The notes below the pieces were generated by a model. The model was not told the DNA's origin and made no database searches. It worked only from the letters and a program-made list of their open reading frames with translations. From assembly GCA_021030915.1 (NCBI GenBank), contig JAGEMR010000001.1:248001-312000 (forward strand): a stretch of DNA of 64,000 nucleotides, given 5' to 3'. Below, piece after piece: positions 46,365-56,488 of this stretch. A program made the position numbers and the translations under genes. Numbering within the stretch: the stretch's first letter is position 1; every line of letters begins with the position of its first letter. Origin of the DNA: Astrothelium macrocarpum. Its lineage: Eukaryota; Ascomycota; Dothideomycetes; Trypetheliales; Trypetheliaceae.

Positions 46365-48192
46365 TCAAGATGACTTCTCTGACAGCGTATTCTTTTGTTG
46401 CGGAGCTTCTTCATCATTAAGCTGCACAATTCGCAAGTCTTCGACATGAAATTTTCCGCTGTCTTGTGATGAGTCATGCTCCGTATCATTCTCGTTAGTG
46501 TCATCAGCAACTAAATCTTTACTGTCTGACTGTCCTTTCTCCAAGTCAAGGCTAGCTTGAGCCTGTTCTGTCGAGGCTTCTGCCTGAGCCCTTTCGTCAG
46601 GTCGAACTAGCCCTTGGTCTTTCACTAATACACACAACAAGAGGCATGCTGCTGGGAACGGACACAAACTTATCCAGACAGCTCGACTTGCCGACGAGTA
46701 TGCATCCAGTATCTGGTTTTGCTCAGCGATTGAGAACTGCGAAATATCAGGTGCTGTATATGATGACACTCCCAAATACTTCAGCTCGGGAGGTAGTGCA
46801 CTCTTGAGGGCATTTTGAAGTACTGCGGCAGCCATTGCTAGACCAACAGCACCTCCAAAACTTCGAAGGACATTTCTATTACTAATGACAATGGCTCTGT
46901 GTGCCTTTGTGCAGTGTGCTTGCAGAGCCACGAGCATTGGCTGAAGCACAAAGCCAGTACCGATACCCATTACCACGAAGTACAACACGATCACGGTAAT
47001 ACTTGATGAACGATCCCACATACAGATCAGGCCGCCTCCCAGGGTAAACAAAGCAAATCCAGTCCAAAGCACCTCACCGTAGCGCTTGTATTTTGAGATG
47101 TAGCGACCGCTGCAGGTGGACGATATTGCCTGAGTTCCAACAAGAGGAATCGTGTAGACTGCTGACATAATGGGGCTCAAACGCCTCACATTCTGGAAAT
47201 ATAATGGAGTAAACCAAAGGTATCCGTAAAATGGTATCCCCATTAAGAAGCTTTGGATCAGAAGAGCCGCCACGGGCACGTTTTTCCACAGGTAAACCGG
47301 CATCATTGGCAATTTTGCAATCTTCCATTCCACTAGGATGAAAACTCCCATAGCTACTCCACCAGCGACAAGCATACCAATGACCAAACCAGAGTCCCAT
47401 GGAAAATATGTACCACCCCCAGAGATTGGGACAAGGAGAAGAATCATACCTGCAGAGCCAGTGAATACACCCAAATAGTCAATCTTTTTCAGATTTTCTC
47501 GAAAATTGCCTTTGGGCATGTTATTTGGGAGCATGATCCAGTCAACAACTGCACAGATGGCCGCCAGCGGTGAGAGAAACCAGAAGAAAGCCCGCCAGGT
47601 TGCTCGCTGTGTGAGAGCCGCAGCCAATAATGGTCCCGCAATGTTCCCGAGACCAACCATACTTCCGAGGATACCTGTTGAAAATATAAACCCTACCGTA
47701 ATTCTGAGAACGTGTGGCGTCACAATTTTCTACTGTACCTTGGTAATTCCCACGTTGTTCCAGAGTGACAATGTCGCTCACAATCATCATACATAGTGAC
47801 ATGATGCCTCCAGTCGCAACTCCTGATACTCCTCTAAACACGAAAAGCATAGTGCTATTGACTGCGAATCCGCATACCAGATCGGACACTGATAAAAGAA
47901 CAAAGCAGCTCGTGATGACTATCTTGCGGCCAAACAGATCGCTCAGCCTTCCGTAGAGTACCTGGAATGTAGTATTGGCAATGAGATTGCTTGTGCCTGC
48001 CCAAGATATCTTGTCCTCGGCATGAAGATCTTTTCCAACCTGCGGAAGGGTAACCGCGAGACCATTCTGGTCGATGAAGCAGAACAATAAGCCGAAAGCA
48101 AGCACGCAGAACGTAAAAATCAAGGCACGACCTCGCAGTAAGTTTGTTTGGTCATGGAGACCCTCCTCGGCCTTCTGCTGCGTGCGCGTCAT
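46365..48192 (-). CDS. DHA2-family MFS drug/metabolite exporter (14-helix)
   Basis: Model: exons 48192-47739 and 47674-46365, 587 residues. The start is the first true ATG; the open frame upstream begins with GTG. The chain shows DQNGLAVTLPQVGKDL after helix 1, the motif-A loop GRLSDLFGRKIV, motif C-like GNIAGPLLAAALTQ completed across the intron, and FWFLSPLAAICAV, all usual in the DHA2 (14-spanner) branch. A long acidic C-tail follows. The protein probably sits in the plasma membrane and exports organic compounds by proton antiport. Its stop is only 14 bp from that of the patatin gene. The substrate is unknown. Confidence 0.9.
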
Positions 48193-48607
48193 TTGCACAG
48201 GTTGAAGGGAGAGACAGATATTGGAATCTCCAAACACCAAAGAGTTTTGAAACGAGAGAAAAGTAAAGGCTTTCCATGTTAGATTTTTACTCACCGGGTT
48301 TTACAACAATGTACACACAGACGTGGGTCCCCCATCGGAATTGTGTGCCGATGATGATGCAAACCGAGCAAGGCCGTTGGTGCGATAGTGATAGTGCTGC
48401 ATCAATAACCTTACCGTGACTGTCGGTGAAGCGCTTTCCCGAATTAGAGTGTGAGTCGGGACATTGCTGTGCTGTTGCTAGACCTTCTTCTTGCAGTATA
48501 GGAGCTATTCCCGGGCGGAAGGGAAACACGGTATCTAAGCCCAATCACGATCTTGTGGTATCGTCTTGCAATGAATGTTTCCCGAACCAAATTCAATATA
48601 GATACTA
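48193..48607. other. intergenic: MFS promoter up to the transposon
   Basis: 415 bp ending in the TA target site of the element. No gene recognised. Confidence 0.5.
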
Positions 48608-48673
48608 AGTTAGCGGGGGGGGAAACGCGCCACCCCCCGAAACGCGCCACCTTCACCATCTCGTCTCATCTAA
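48608..48673 (+). repeat. left terminal inverted repeat, 66 bp
   Basis: Identical to the reverse complement of 50329-50394 over all 66 bases. It contains the 12-mer AAACGCGCCACC twice, five bases apart, after an eight-G run. Confidence 0.95.
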
Positions 48674-48912
48674 TTAATGGAGGTCTATCTCAACAACAGC
48701 AGCTGGGTTTGGAATGCGGTACATATATGGCTATATACAGGAGGAGTAGCAGCCCTTTAAGGTGCTTTTGAAGCCTTTGGTATTGATTTGATTGGTGGAG
48801 CAGCTGCTTTATCCACTGCCTGCTTGATCTGCTCAATATTTTTGAATTTTTCATTTGGCTCCATTCCGATTTGCTTCTTTCGAGGCTTTGAAACATGCTG
48901 CTCCAATTGTTG

Positions 48913-50292
48913 CTATAGACATTTATTCGAATGCTTTAAAGCCACCACGTTTGCTGTAAGAACATCTATTTGCTTGCCTGCCTTATCACATATACGCCTC
49001 GCCTTTCTTATCTCTACTAAAGGCCCTAACGTATGAAAGGTTGTTTGTAATTGCTGCTTATTATGAGGAGTCTCAATAGATGTAGATCGAGATCTCTTTT
49101 GTAATGGTGTGGTAGGTTTAGGCCTAGGTCCCATTTGTGGATTGAATACGAATGGTGAATAACAAGATTTATCTGAATTCAACGGCGCCAGGCCAGCTGC
49201 TTTCCACCCAGCACGAATATTAGTTTCAGTAAGGCCTTTCTGACGTGCGAGATTATAATAATATATAAAACGATCTTTTTTGACTGATGAAACATCATCA
49301 AATTGCGTTAGAAATTCGATATGGCTGCGGTAACGCATCTTAACAGAATGGAATCCACAAAAATCTAACGACTGAAGGATATGAAAGATATGAAAAGATA
49401 TAAACACCAATTCGATCTTAAGATGAGCTTTACAGACGTAAAGGAACTCCACGTTAATATGGCTAGCATGGCCATCCAATAGCAAAAGCCTATATCCACC
49501 ATGCTTTGGACGCGTCTGTGGGTCGAATATACGCGTCAGCCATTCAAATCCAATCTCATTAGATGTCCAGCCATTCTATGAGGTGGTATAATACCAATTT
49601 GGATGCTCATTTGAATGGAACCAGCTGCTTTGAAGGTGTTTTCCTTTGAATATAATAAATGGATTGATGGAACAGCCTTATGTATTAACAGCCTCAATAA
49701 TAATAACCCACTTTCGATTCTGTGGCGTTTTTTTGATGATATGCTTTTTACTGCCTTCAACAATAACTCTGGAGTTTATACAAACGCCTAAACCAAGGCC
49801 TTATTCGTCCATATTCCATATATTTTCCAGACGAATATTGAGCCGCTTTCATACCTCTTCAAAGTGTTTAACAAATGTAAGAATTTGATCTTGAGTGGCA
49901 TATTCTATTCGTTTGATATCTAGCCATCGTCCAATCATTGAAACGACACGTGGATTACGTTATATGAAGCTATTAACCCATTGTTTGCCGATAAAATTAT
50001 CATCTTCATAAATTTGAGTAATTTGAACAGCCATTTGACGAAGCCGAATATGGCTAGAAGGAAATCCACGGTTATCCTCTTCAATAATCCACTGTACAAA
50101 AAACTCTTCTTGATTTGAAGACAATCGTTGTTAATGTTCGTGACTGACACATTTATTTTATTGACCTTTGAGGCGTCTTTGGAGAGTGGATCTGACGAGG
50201 CCGTACGCGTTAGCTGTTTGATTTATTGAAGAATAAACGCCAGATTCGTAATCAGCGATAGCAGAAGCAATAATAAACTCACGGTCAGACAT
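48913..50292 (-). pseudogene. pogo/Fot1-type transposase remnant
   Basis: Reading starts at the ATG at 50292 (MSDREFIIASAIADYE), a Psq/CENP-B-type helix-turn-helix start. In-frame stops follow at 50160-50158 and 50133-50131, then in ATA-TAA, TGA-AAG, GAA-TAA, ACA-TAA and TCA-TAG contexts, seven in all before the DDE core ends. Most could come from CAA, CAG or CGA by C-to-T change. The DDE landmarks WNMDE and LLLLDGHASH remain. After them, Pro and Ser residues expected in the family's PPHSSH block are Ser, Phe and Ile, again explained by C-to-T change, and there are small frame slips. The gene cannot make a full protein. Confidence 0.85.
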
Positions 50293-50328
50293 ATTGAAGC
50301 AATGTGGTGGGTGGTGGAGTGAATTGAG

Positions 50329-50394
50329 TTAGATGAGACGAGATGGTGAAGGTGGCGCGTTTCGGGGGGTGGCGCGTTTCCCCCCCCGCTAACT
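50329..50394 (-). repeat. right terminal inverted repeat, 66 bp
   Basis: Perfect partner of 48608-48673. Identity ends at the next base inward. Confidence 0.95.
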
Positions 50395-50616
50395 TAAATT
50401 CAACCCCGGCGTTTTTGTGAATTGCGCCTCAGACACAGCACTGATTGCACTAATTGCTCTCAACAGGTCTCTTTAGCTAAGCGGATCACAAGGCTCATTA
50501 CCTGACGGTAGAAGTTGAGAGGATATCAAAGATTGGATTTCACTTCGCTACCCAATCATCAGACCGCAGCACGGTATCTGTAGCTGTAGAACAGCTTGCG
50601 GCTCAGCCGAGATACA

Positions 50617-52495
50617 ATGTCCAAACCTACACTCTCTGTTCTCCTCAAGGACGATAATCCTGTTACTGTAGACGTACTACAGGCCACTTGCCGGGACCTC
50701 GGTATCCGGTTGAAAAAGGAAGAAGAAGAAGACTATCGACAGTTGCTAGCAACCTTTCACGATGTAGCAGAAGAGGTAATGGCAATGGAAGGTATGTTGT
50801 GTCAGCACTGGAGAAATTGCCTGCTCGGTATCCTTGCACGTGACACTTGATTCCTTTTATAAAAAATGCATGTTCTTATGGTCCAGAAAAATCAACTTTA
50901 CGACGACGCTAAGACGCTTGATTCTATCGTCATTTTTACCTCCTGTTTTCGACTAATGGTTACAAGAGTATCTTCCTCAAACCAATCTGAGTCGGTTTCC
51001 ACGACAAAATGTCCGCCTTCCAACCTCTGAGGAAAATGTCTACAATGCCTGGGCTATCAAATGCAGCATCAAAGATCAGGAACCCACAAGTGGCAGTCGG
51101 ATTTTAGACGGAAAAAAGGTTGTGATCAAAGATATGGTTGCGATAAAGGATGTGCCAATGACCTTTGGTACCGACTCGTTCCAAAATTATGTGCCGGTAC
51201 GAAACCAGTCTTTTAACCGGGAAGGCGTTTGTCAAGTGCCATATTTAAAGATTTTCACTCGTACTGACACTGGATATTATTGACGACAGGACATAGATGC
51301 CACGGTAATTTCACGTATACTGGAAGCCGGTGCAGAAATCGTAGGAAAGTCCACCTGCGAGAATCTTTGTCATGATGGTCTATCACATTCGGCCGCTTCT
51401 GGAATCGTTGAAAACCCCTATGCGAAAGGGTATAATGCTGGAGGCAGCTCGAGTGGTAGTGCGGTTCTTGTGGCTCTCAAAGAAGTTGACCTTGCAATAG
51501 GAGCCGATCAAGGCGGTAGTGTTCGAATACCTGCAGCCAACTGTGGTATTGTTGGTTTGAAGCCGACATTTGGGCTTGTACCATACACTGGCTGTGGAAG
51601 TGGAGAGCCAACTCATGATCATCTTGGGCCGATGACGGATGGCGTCGTGGAAAATGCGAAGCTACTAGAAGTTATCGCTGGCCCTGATGGGCTTGACGAT
51701 CGCTGTACGCATTTCGCGGAATTGCCCAAGTATGCGGAAAACTTGATGCAAATGTCCACAATATCCAAAACCCTACATGGCTGGAAGATTGGCATTATCT
51801 TGGAGTCTCTAACGAGTCCTGTCATTGACCCTCGTGTGAAAGCCACCTTCTTGCGTGCCGCTGAGCAACTGAAAAGCCTTGGTGCTCATGTTACCGAAGT
51901 GTCCATTCCTTTACACAGTAAAGCGCCATTGATTTGGGCTGGGGTCTCTCGACCTGGCGGCTATCTTAACCGCTTCCCAGGTCTCTTTGGACGTAGGAAC
52001 CATGCTCTGCTGGAGCTTGACAATCTCCTGGGGCCATTCGAGCAAAAGAACTGGGACAAGATGTATGTAGCATCACGCTCGGTGTATCTCAACGGGAGCT
52101 ACTCCTTAAAACAATTTCCCCGCCTTTACGGGAAGTCCATGAATCTGCAGCGCCAACTCCGTGACGCCTACAACAATGTGCTGAAGGAGTACGACGTTCT
52201 GCTCACACCCACACTCCCATTCATTGCACGGAGTCATCCCAGCAGAGACGCAACACCTCTGCAAAATGTCGAAAAGCAACTGGGTTTGACGACCAACACC
52301 TGCCCGTTTAATGCGACTGGCCATCCAGCTCTGGCCATGCCGATCGGGATGTTGGACATTGAAGAGGGCCCGTTGAAAGGATCAGGGACCAAGTTGCCAA
52401 CCAGCATGCAGATCATCGGACCTTGGTGGGGAGAGGAGAAGATTTACAGAGTGGCTTATGCATGGGAACTCACGAATGATTGGAAGAGCATGTAA
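50617..52495 (+). CDS. amidase signature-family hydrolase
   Basis: Model: exons 50617-50791, 50967-51196 and 51290-52495, 536 residues. The Ser-cisSer-Lys triad is visible: Lys in VVIKDMVAIKD, the Gly/Ser block YNAGGSSSGSAVLVALK holding the cis-Ser, and the nucleophile in GADQGGSVRIPAANCGIVGLKP. Later family blocks include YDVLLTPTLPFIARSHP and GHPALAMPIG. The length is usual for fungal acetamidase-type enzymes. They hydrolyse C-N bonds of small amides; the substrate here is unknown. No signal peptide is seen, so it is probably cytosolic. The transposon's right end lies 222 bp upstream of the start codon and may affect its promoter. First-intron acceptor (TACAAG) was chosen because it is the only one keeping frame. 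Confidence 0.92.
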
Positions 52496-52901
52496 AGTAG
52501 CAGTGAAATTGAACAATGCAATGAACAACAAGAGGACGAAAGTACGGCAGCCGAGTTGAGCAAGACGGCAACCGTCTTCGAGTCAGGGGTGCATTTTTAA
52601 ATTAGAGCCCATGGTCAGCTTCAAGGGGGGGGGAGCGGGCCGAGCAATGGCAGCACCTGGAATTCGGGCCCCCGCCCACACTCGGCAATCTGCCTGGGTA
52701 AGGTGTGTAGGTAATTGCCTACCTATTTTCCGGTGTACCTACCGTGCTGTTCACACGACTCGGTGACTTCCTCCATCGACAAAATGAGGCTGACGCCGCG
52801 GCCTGCTCTGGCGCCACACGCAATGCTCTTAATCCACCCTCGTCATCTGTGCGCATTTTCGCATTCGCTTCCCTGAGTCTGATTTTCCCGGTCCTTTTGT
52901 C
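52496..52901. other. intergenic: amidase 3' flank and methyltransferase promoter
   Basis: 406 bp between genes in the same direction. A G-run of nine lies near 52625. No gene recognised. Confidence 0.5.
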
Positions 52902-54365
52902 ATGGCCGAGCAGTCCACCACCACGTCCCAACCTGCAGACGACGATCATCAATGCGGGCTTCAGCACGATGTATCTTTGTCACGACTCCTTTTCCTGCCG
53001 TCTTATCGCGCTGACCTCATCCTAGACCGAGGAAGACTCGGGCTTTTCTGAGATATCAGAGTACGAAAGAATCATTCATTTTCTATTGCCAATTGAATTT
53101 GTTGACGATCAGTAGTGACAGCTCTGCGTACACGGCCTCGTTAGCGTCCAGCATAAGGCATTTTCGCACTGAACATGGGAGGACATATCACTCCTATCGG
53201 GAAGGGAGTGAGTCTTGTCCATTGACCTGGTGTCCTGTGAATACATGTTGACTTTTTGCTCTATCAGAATACAATGTTCCTAACGATGAAGTACGCCACT
53301 GCCGGAAAGTATCTGCAACGAACAGTGCTGACGCTACTCACTGCCGTAGCTCGAGCTCGACAGAATGGGTCACTGGCCTCCTTCCCCTCAAATCGGCACC
53401 ACCCTCTAACATTGGTCTGCAGACCTCCAACACCATCTCTTCGAGATGTCACTGCATGGAAAACTCCACGAGGCGCCCCTCAGCCAAGTCCACAACTGTC
53501 TTGACGTCGGCACCGGTACCGGTATCTGGGCAATTGATTTTGGTTCGAAACCCCGGCGCATTGAACACGATTGTTTGCTAACGGAACGGTAGCGGAGGAA
53601 CACCCAGAGGCTCAGGTAAAAATATGATTTCTCTGGTTCCCTTTTCTTTCTCTGACCTCATCTTAGGTGATCGGTATTGATCTTTCGCCTACTCAACCTG
53701 AGCATATCCCTCCGAATCTCCAATTTCTCATCGATGACGCCGAGGATACCTGGCATTACCGCTCTCGTTTCGACTTCATCCATTCTCGCATGATGGTTGG
53801 CTCCATCAGTGACTGGGCTGCTTTCCTCACAAACGCGTACAAATGGACCACGCCAGGGGGTTGGGTTGAGCTGCAAGACGTTGAGACCCTGGCTTCTGAT
53901 GATGATACTTTTGTTTGCGATCCGCCGAATTGTGATCTCGCCACTTGGTGGTTCAACGTATGTAAAGGCTTTGAGACAGCAGGCAGGAAAATCGATACCG
54001 CCAAGGAGCACAAACAGCGCCTTGAAGCAGCTGGCTTTGTCGATGTACAAGAAAGGACGTTCAAGTGGCCGATAAATACATGGTCTACGGATAAGCACCT
54101 GAAGCAGCTTGGCGTTTGGAGTCGGGAGAATACATATGCCCTATTAGAGGCGCTTGCCTTGGCTCCCTTCACGAGATTTCTTGGGTGGTCGGTCGATGAA
54201 GTGCAGGTCCTGCTTGCCAAATGTAGGAACGACATTAAGAATAACCAAATTCATGCATATTGGAGCATGTGAGTTGTGTGCTGCATCCGGTGCTCAGCAC
54301 CGTCTTACTAATTCGTATCCAGACGTATGGTATGGGGGCGGAAACCGGATGTAGAATCCAAGTAA
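52902..54365 (+). CDS. LaeA-like SAM-dependent methyltransferase
   Basis: Nine exons: 52902-52970, 53026-53060, 53113-53207, 53268-53290, 53350-53368, 53423-53542, 53593-53615, 53667-54268 and 54323-54365; 342 residues. Splicing yields the family order: disordered acidic N-terminus, SSIRHFRTEHGRTYHSYREG, KYNVPNDE, DLQHHLFEMSLHGKLHEAP, the SAM-binding motif LDVGTGTGIWAIDFAEEHPE, VIGIDLSPTQP, then DFIHSRMM and WVELQD. The ending IHAYWSIRMVWGRKP is reached only by the last intron. Exons of 19 and 23 nt are very short. These proteins are related to the secondary-metabolism regulator LaeA, but most copies in a genome are of unknown role. Small exons mean an automatic model could miss the 5' half. 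Confidence 0.9.
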
Positions 54366-54928
54366 TCTTCGAACAGTCTGCACTTTCCACGTGCCTCAAT
54401 CGGACCCCAGAACCCCGAGTGGCATAGCAAAAGGGTGGTGGTATTGATTTCCTTCAATCATCTTCAGCTGGGATAGGTGGGCTTCCCATGTGGCTTTCAG
54501 AGATGCTTTAATTTGATATCAGCATAGCTTTCACTCGCCCGAGTCTGCCTCGGCGTCGCGCTTTTTGTGCTTGATTTGCTCATTATTCGTCATTGTCTAG
54601 TCCTAGAATATGAGGACACAATTCATTTGAGTTTGATGACCTGCCTTCTTCCCTCTTTCAACACCACCGTGATATGTACAAGTACGAATACGTGGAGAAC
54701 GCCAGATGCCCAGGGATACTGGCTAAACGCTCCTTGGCGTTTATCCCCGCCGAATGGTATTTCTATCAATTGTGATCGCTCCATGCTCCTACCAAAGGGA
54801 TATCCAACTGTAATAAGTTTTGATACAAAAACCGTCGCGAACGTCTTCAAAATCGTAGTGAGACTCATCTTTCGAGTACTTCAACCCTTGTCCATGTTAA
54901 ATGGACTAAAGCGTCATCCTCGTGGTCT
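54366..54928. other. convergent 3' intergenic
   Basis: 563 bp between methyltransferase and acyltransferase stop codons. No gene recognised. Confidence 0.5.
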
Positions 54929-56488
54929 TTAATCTTCCATAGAACATTGGCTTTCGACCCATCTCGCGAACTTCACTGATGGAATATCGAATGCGCGCCA
55001 GAATAAATCCGCTACCCAAATCAGACAAGGTATAATGAGCGCCGATGCCAGTATGAAGCCCAACTTGTACTCTAACTCCGTGTCCGAACCCGTAATACTC
55101 CAAGCCCAAGGTTCGATGGTATATCCAATGATATGAATAACAGGGCCATGCATGAGATACAAGGCATAGCTGATTTTCCCCAAATACTGCATCATGCCCG
55201 AATTGAAAGGTTCTTGAAGGAAGGGTGCATTGTTCACTGACCAGACAAACAGAATGGATCCAATCGATTGCCAATAGCGATAGGGCGTCCCAAACCACGG
55301 AGGAATCATCTCCGTCAAGTATATCCATCCAGGGGTTTCCTCCCCAAACTCATCAGGCTGTGACATGAGGTAGAGTGCCACGATGCTCAAGGTGGCCCAA
55401 AAGCTCTTGATTAAAGGTCCCATCTTTATCTCCTTCTCCCCTCTATCCAGCATTCTTGCGTTACGTATAAGATCAAGCTCGGCTAAGATCGCGCCACTGA
55501 GGAACAAGAGAAGCTCCCATCGATCGTTGCGCAACACAAGCCAGGCGAGCCCTGTCAAAGCTGAAAGCCGTATATATGATTTACAGCGAGCGAGACCGAT
55601 GAGACAAAGGAAGAGGAAAAGCGATGAGCGAAACTCGGTCGGGATGGTCCATAAATGCACGTCGTACCTTGTGCTACCGGCATAAACATCCCATGACCAT
55701 ACGGAAATGAAATTGTACATTGTCCAGGCCCAGTCCCAAAATTGTTCACTGAATGTCTCGACACGAAATGGGTGATATTCCAATACGTTACGAAGCATTT
55801 CGCCGTTTCCAGCAAATGCCCGCGTGCTTTCATATAGTCCCATTCTTAGCATAATGACGATGAGAAAGGTCGAAATGGCGGTAGGGAGGAAAAGTCGAAA
55901 GCCACGTCGGAAGACAGACGATGTCATGGTTTGCATTAAGCTATCCCATTGGTGTGCACGCATTTGTCTGAGCGGCTTGAGGGATAGGGCATAGCCAGAG
56001 ACAATGAAGAAGACGCTGACCATTGGGGGTCCGGAGTATATAAGACGAATGATTGGAAGCTGTAAAAGATGATAGTTATCGCCCTCATCGCCCAAACCAA
56101 AGCCATATGTAATGATGAAGCAGTTGTATGTAAGGTGACAAAGGAAGACGAAAAACGCAGCAAGGCCTCGGATGCCATCGAGATGGGAGCTTGGATGTAT
56201 TTTTTCAGGTTTGGAAATCTCTCCAGTGATTCTCTTCTGAACAAAGCTGGGAAGTAAGGAAAACAACGTTCGGTAGGCGAAAAGCCGAATCGTGGGTAGC
56301 GCAAAGTTACCCGGACTAGGCGACGAAAAAGATATATCGCGTAAAAGATACGAGCTAGAATGCGGCGAGTTTATCCTCTCTGAAGCGCTCTCAAGGGCTC
56401 TTTTCTCGTCTAGGATAGACGCAGCATCGAGAGTCATTGTGGTCGAAGTGGTATGAGAATGACCACGTCCATTGACGTAGCCTTTCAT
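54929..56488 (-). CDS. acyltransferase-3 family membrane protein
   Basis: Single exon, 519 residues from the ATG at 56488. After about 120 soluble residues comes the family signature HLDGIRGLAAFFVFLCHL, with the His and Asp-Gly conserved in acyltransferase-3 (OafA/NolL-type) proteins, then about ten hydrophobic helices, including MVSVFFIVSGYALSLK and ISYALYLMHGPVIHI. Such proteins move acyl groups onto sugars, antibiotics or other small molecules at a membrane. The acceptor is unknown. It faces the LaeA-like gene tail to tail and is close to an amidase and an exporter, which would fit metabolite tailoring, but this is inference. Confidence 0.9.
   Translation of the reverse strand: MKGYVNGRGHSHTTSTTMTLDAASILDEKRALESASERINSPHSSSYLLRDISFSSPSPGNFALPTIRLFAYRTLFSLLPSFVQKRITGEISKPEKIHPSSHLDGIRGLAAFFVFLCHLTYNCFIITYGFGLGDEGDNYHLLQLPIIRLIYSGPPMVSVFFIVSGYALSLKPLRQMRAHQWDSLMQTMTSSVFRRGFRLFLPTAISTFLIVIMLRMGLYESTRAFAGNGEMLRNVLEYHPFRVETFSEQFWDWAWTMYNFISVWSWDVYAGSTRYDVHLWTIPTEFRSSLFLFLCLIGLARCKSYIRLSALTGLAWLVLRNDRWELLLFLSGAILAELDLIRNARMLDRGEKEIKMGPLIKSFWATLSIVALYLMSQPDEFGEETPGWIYLTEMIPPWFGTPYRYWQSIGSILFVWSVNNAPFLQEPFNSGMMQYLGKISYALYLMHGPVIHIIGYTIEPWAWSITGSDTELEYKLGFILASALIIPCLIWVADLFWRAFDIPSVKFARWVESQCSMED

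Larger units (their letters stand above)
48608..50394. mobile_element. decayed pogo/Fot1-type (Tc1-mariner superfamily) DNA transposon
   Basis: 1,787 bp flanked by TA on both sides (48606-48607 and 50395-50396), the target duplication of Tc1/mariner/pogo elements. The ends are perfect 66-bp inverted repeats starting AGTTAGCGGGGGGGG. The interior codes on the minus strand for a broken pogo/Fot1-type transposase. It lies between the DHA2 transporter and the amidase genes. Confidence 0.93.
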
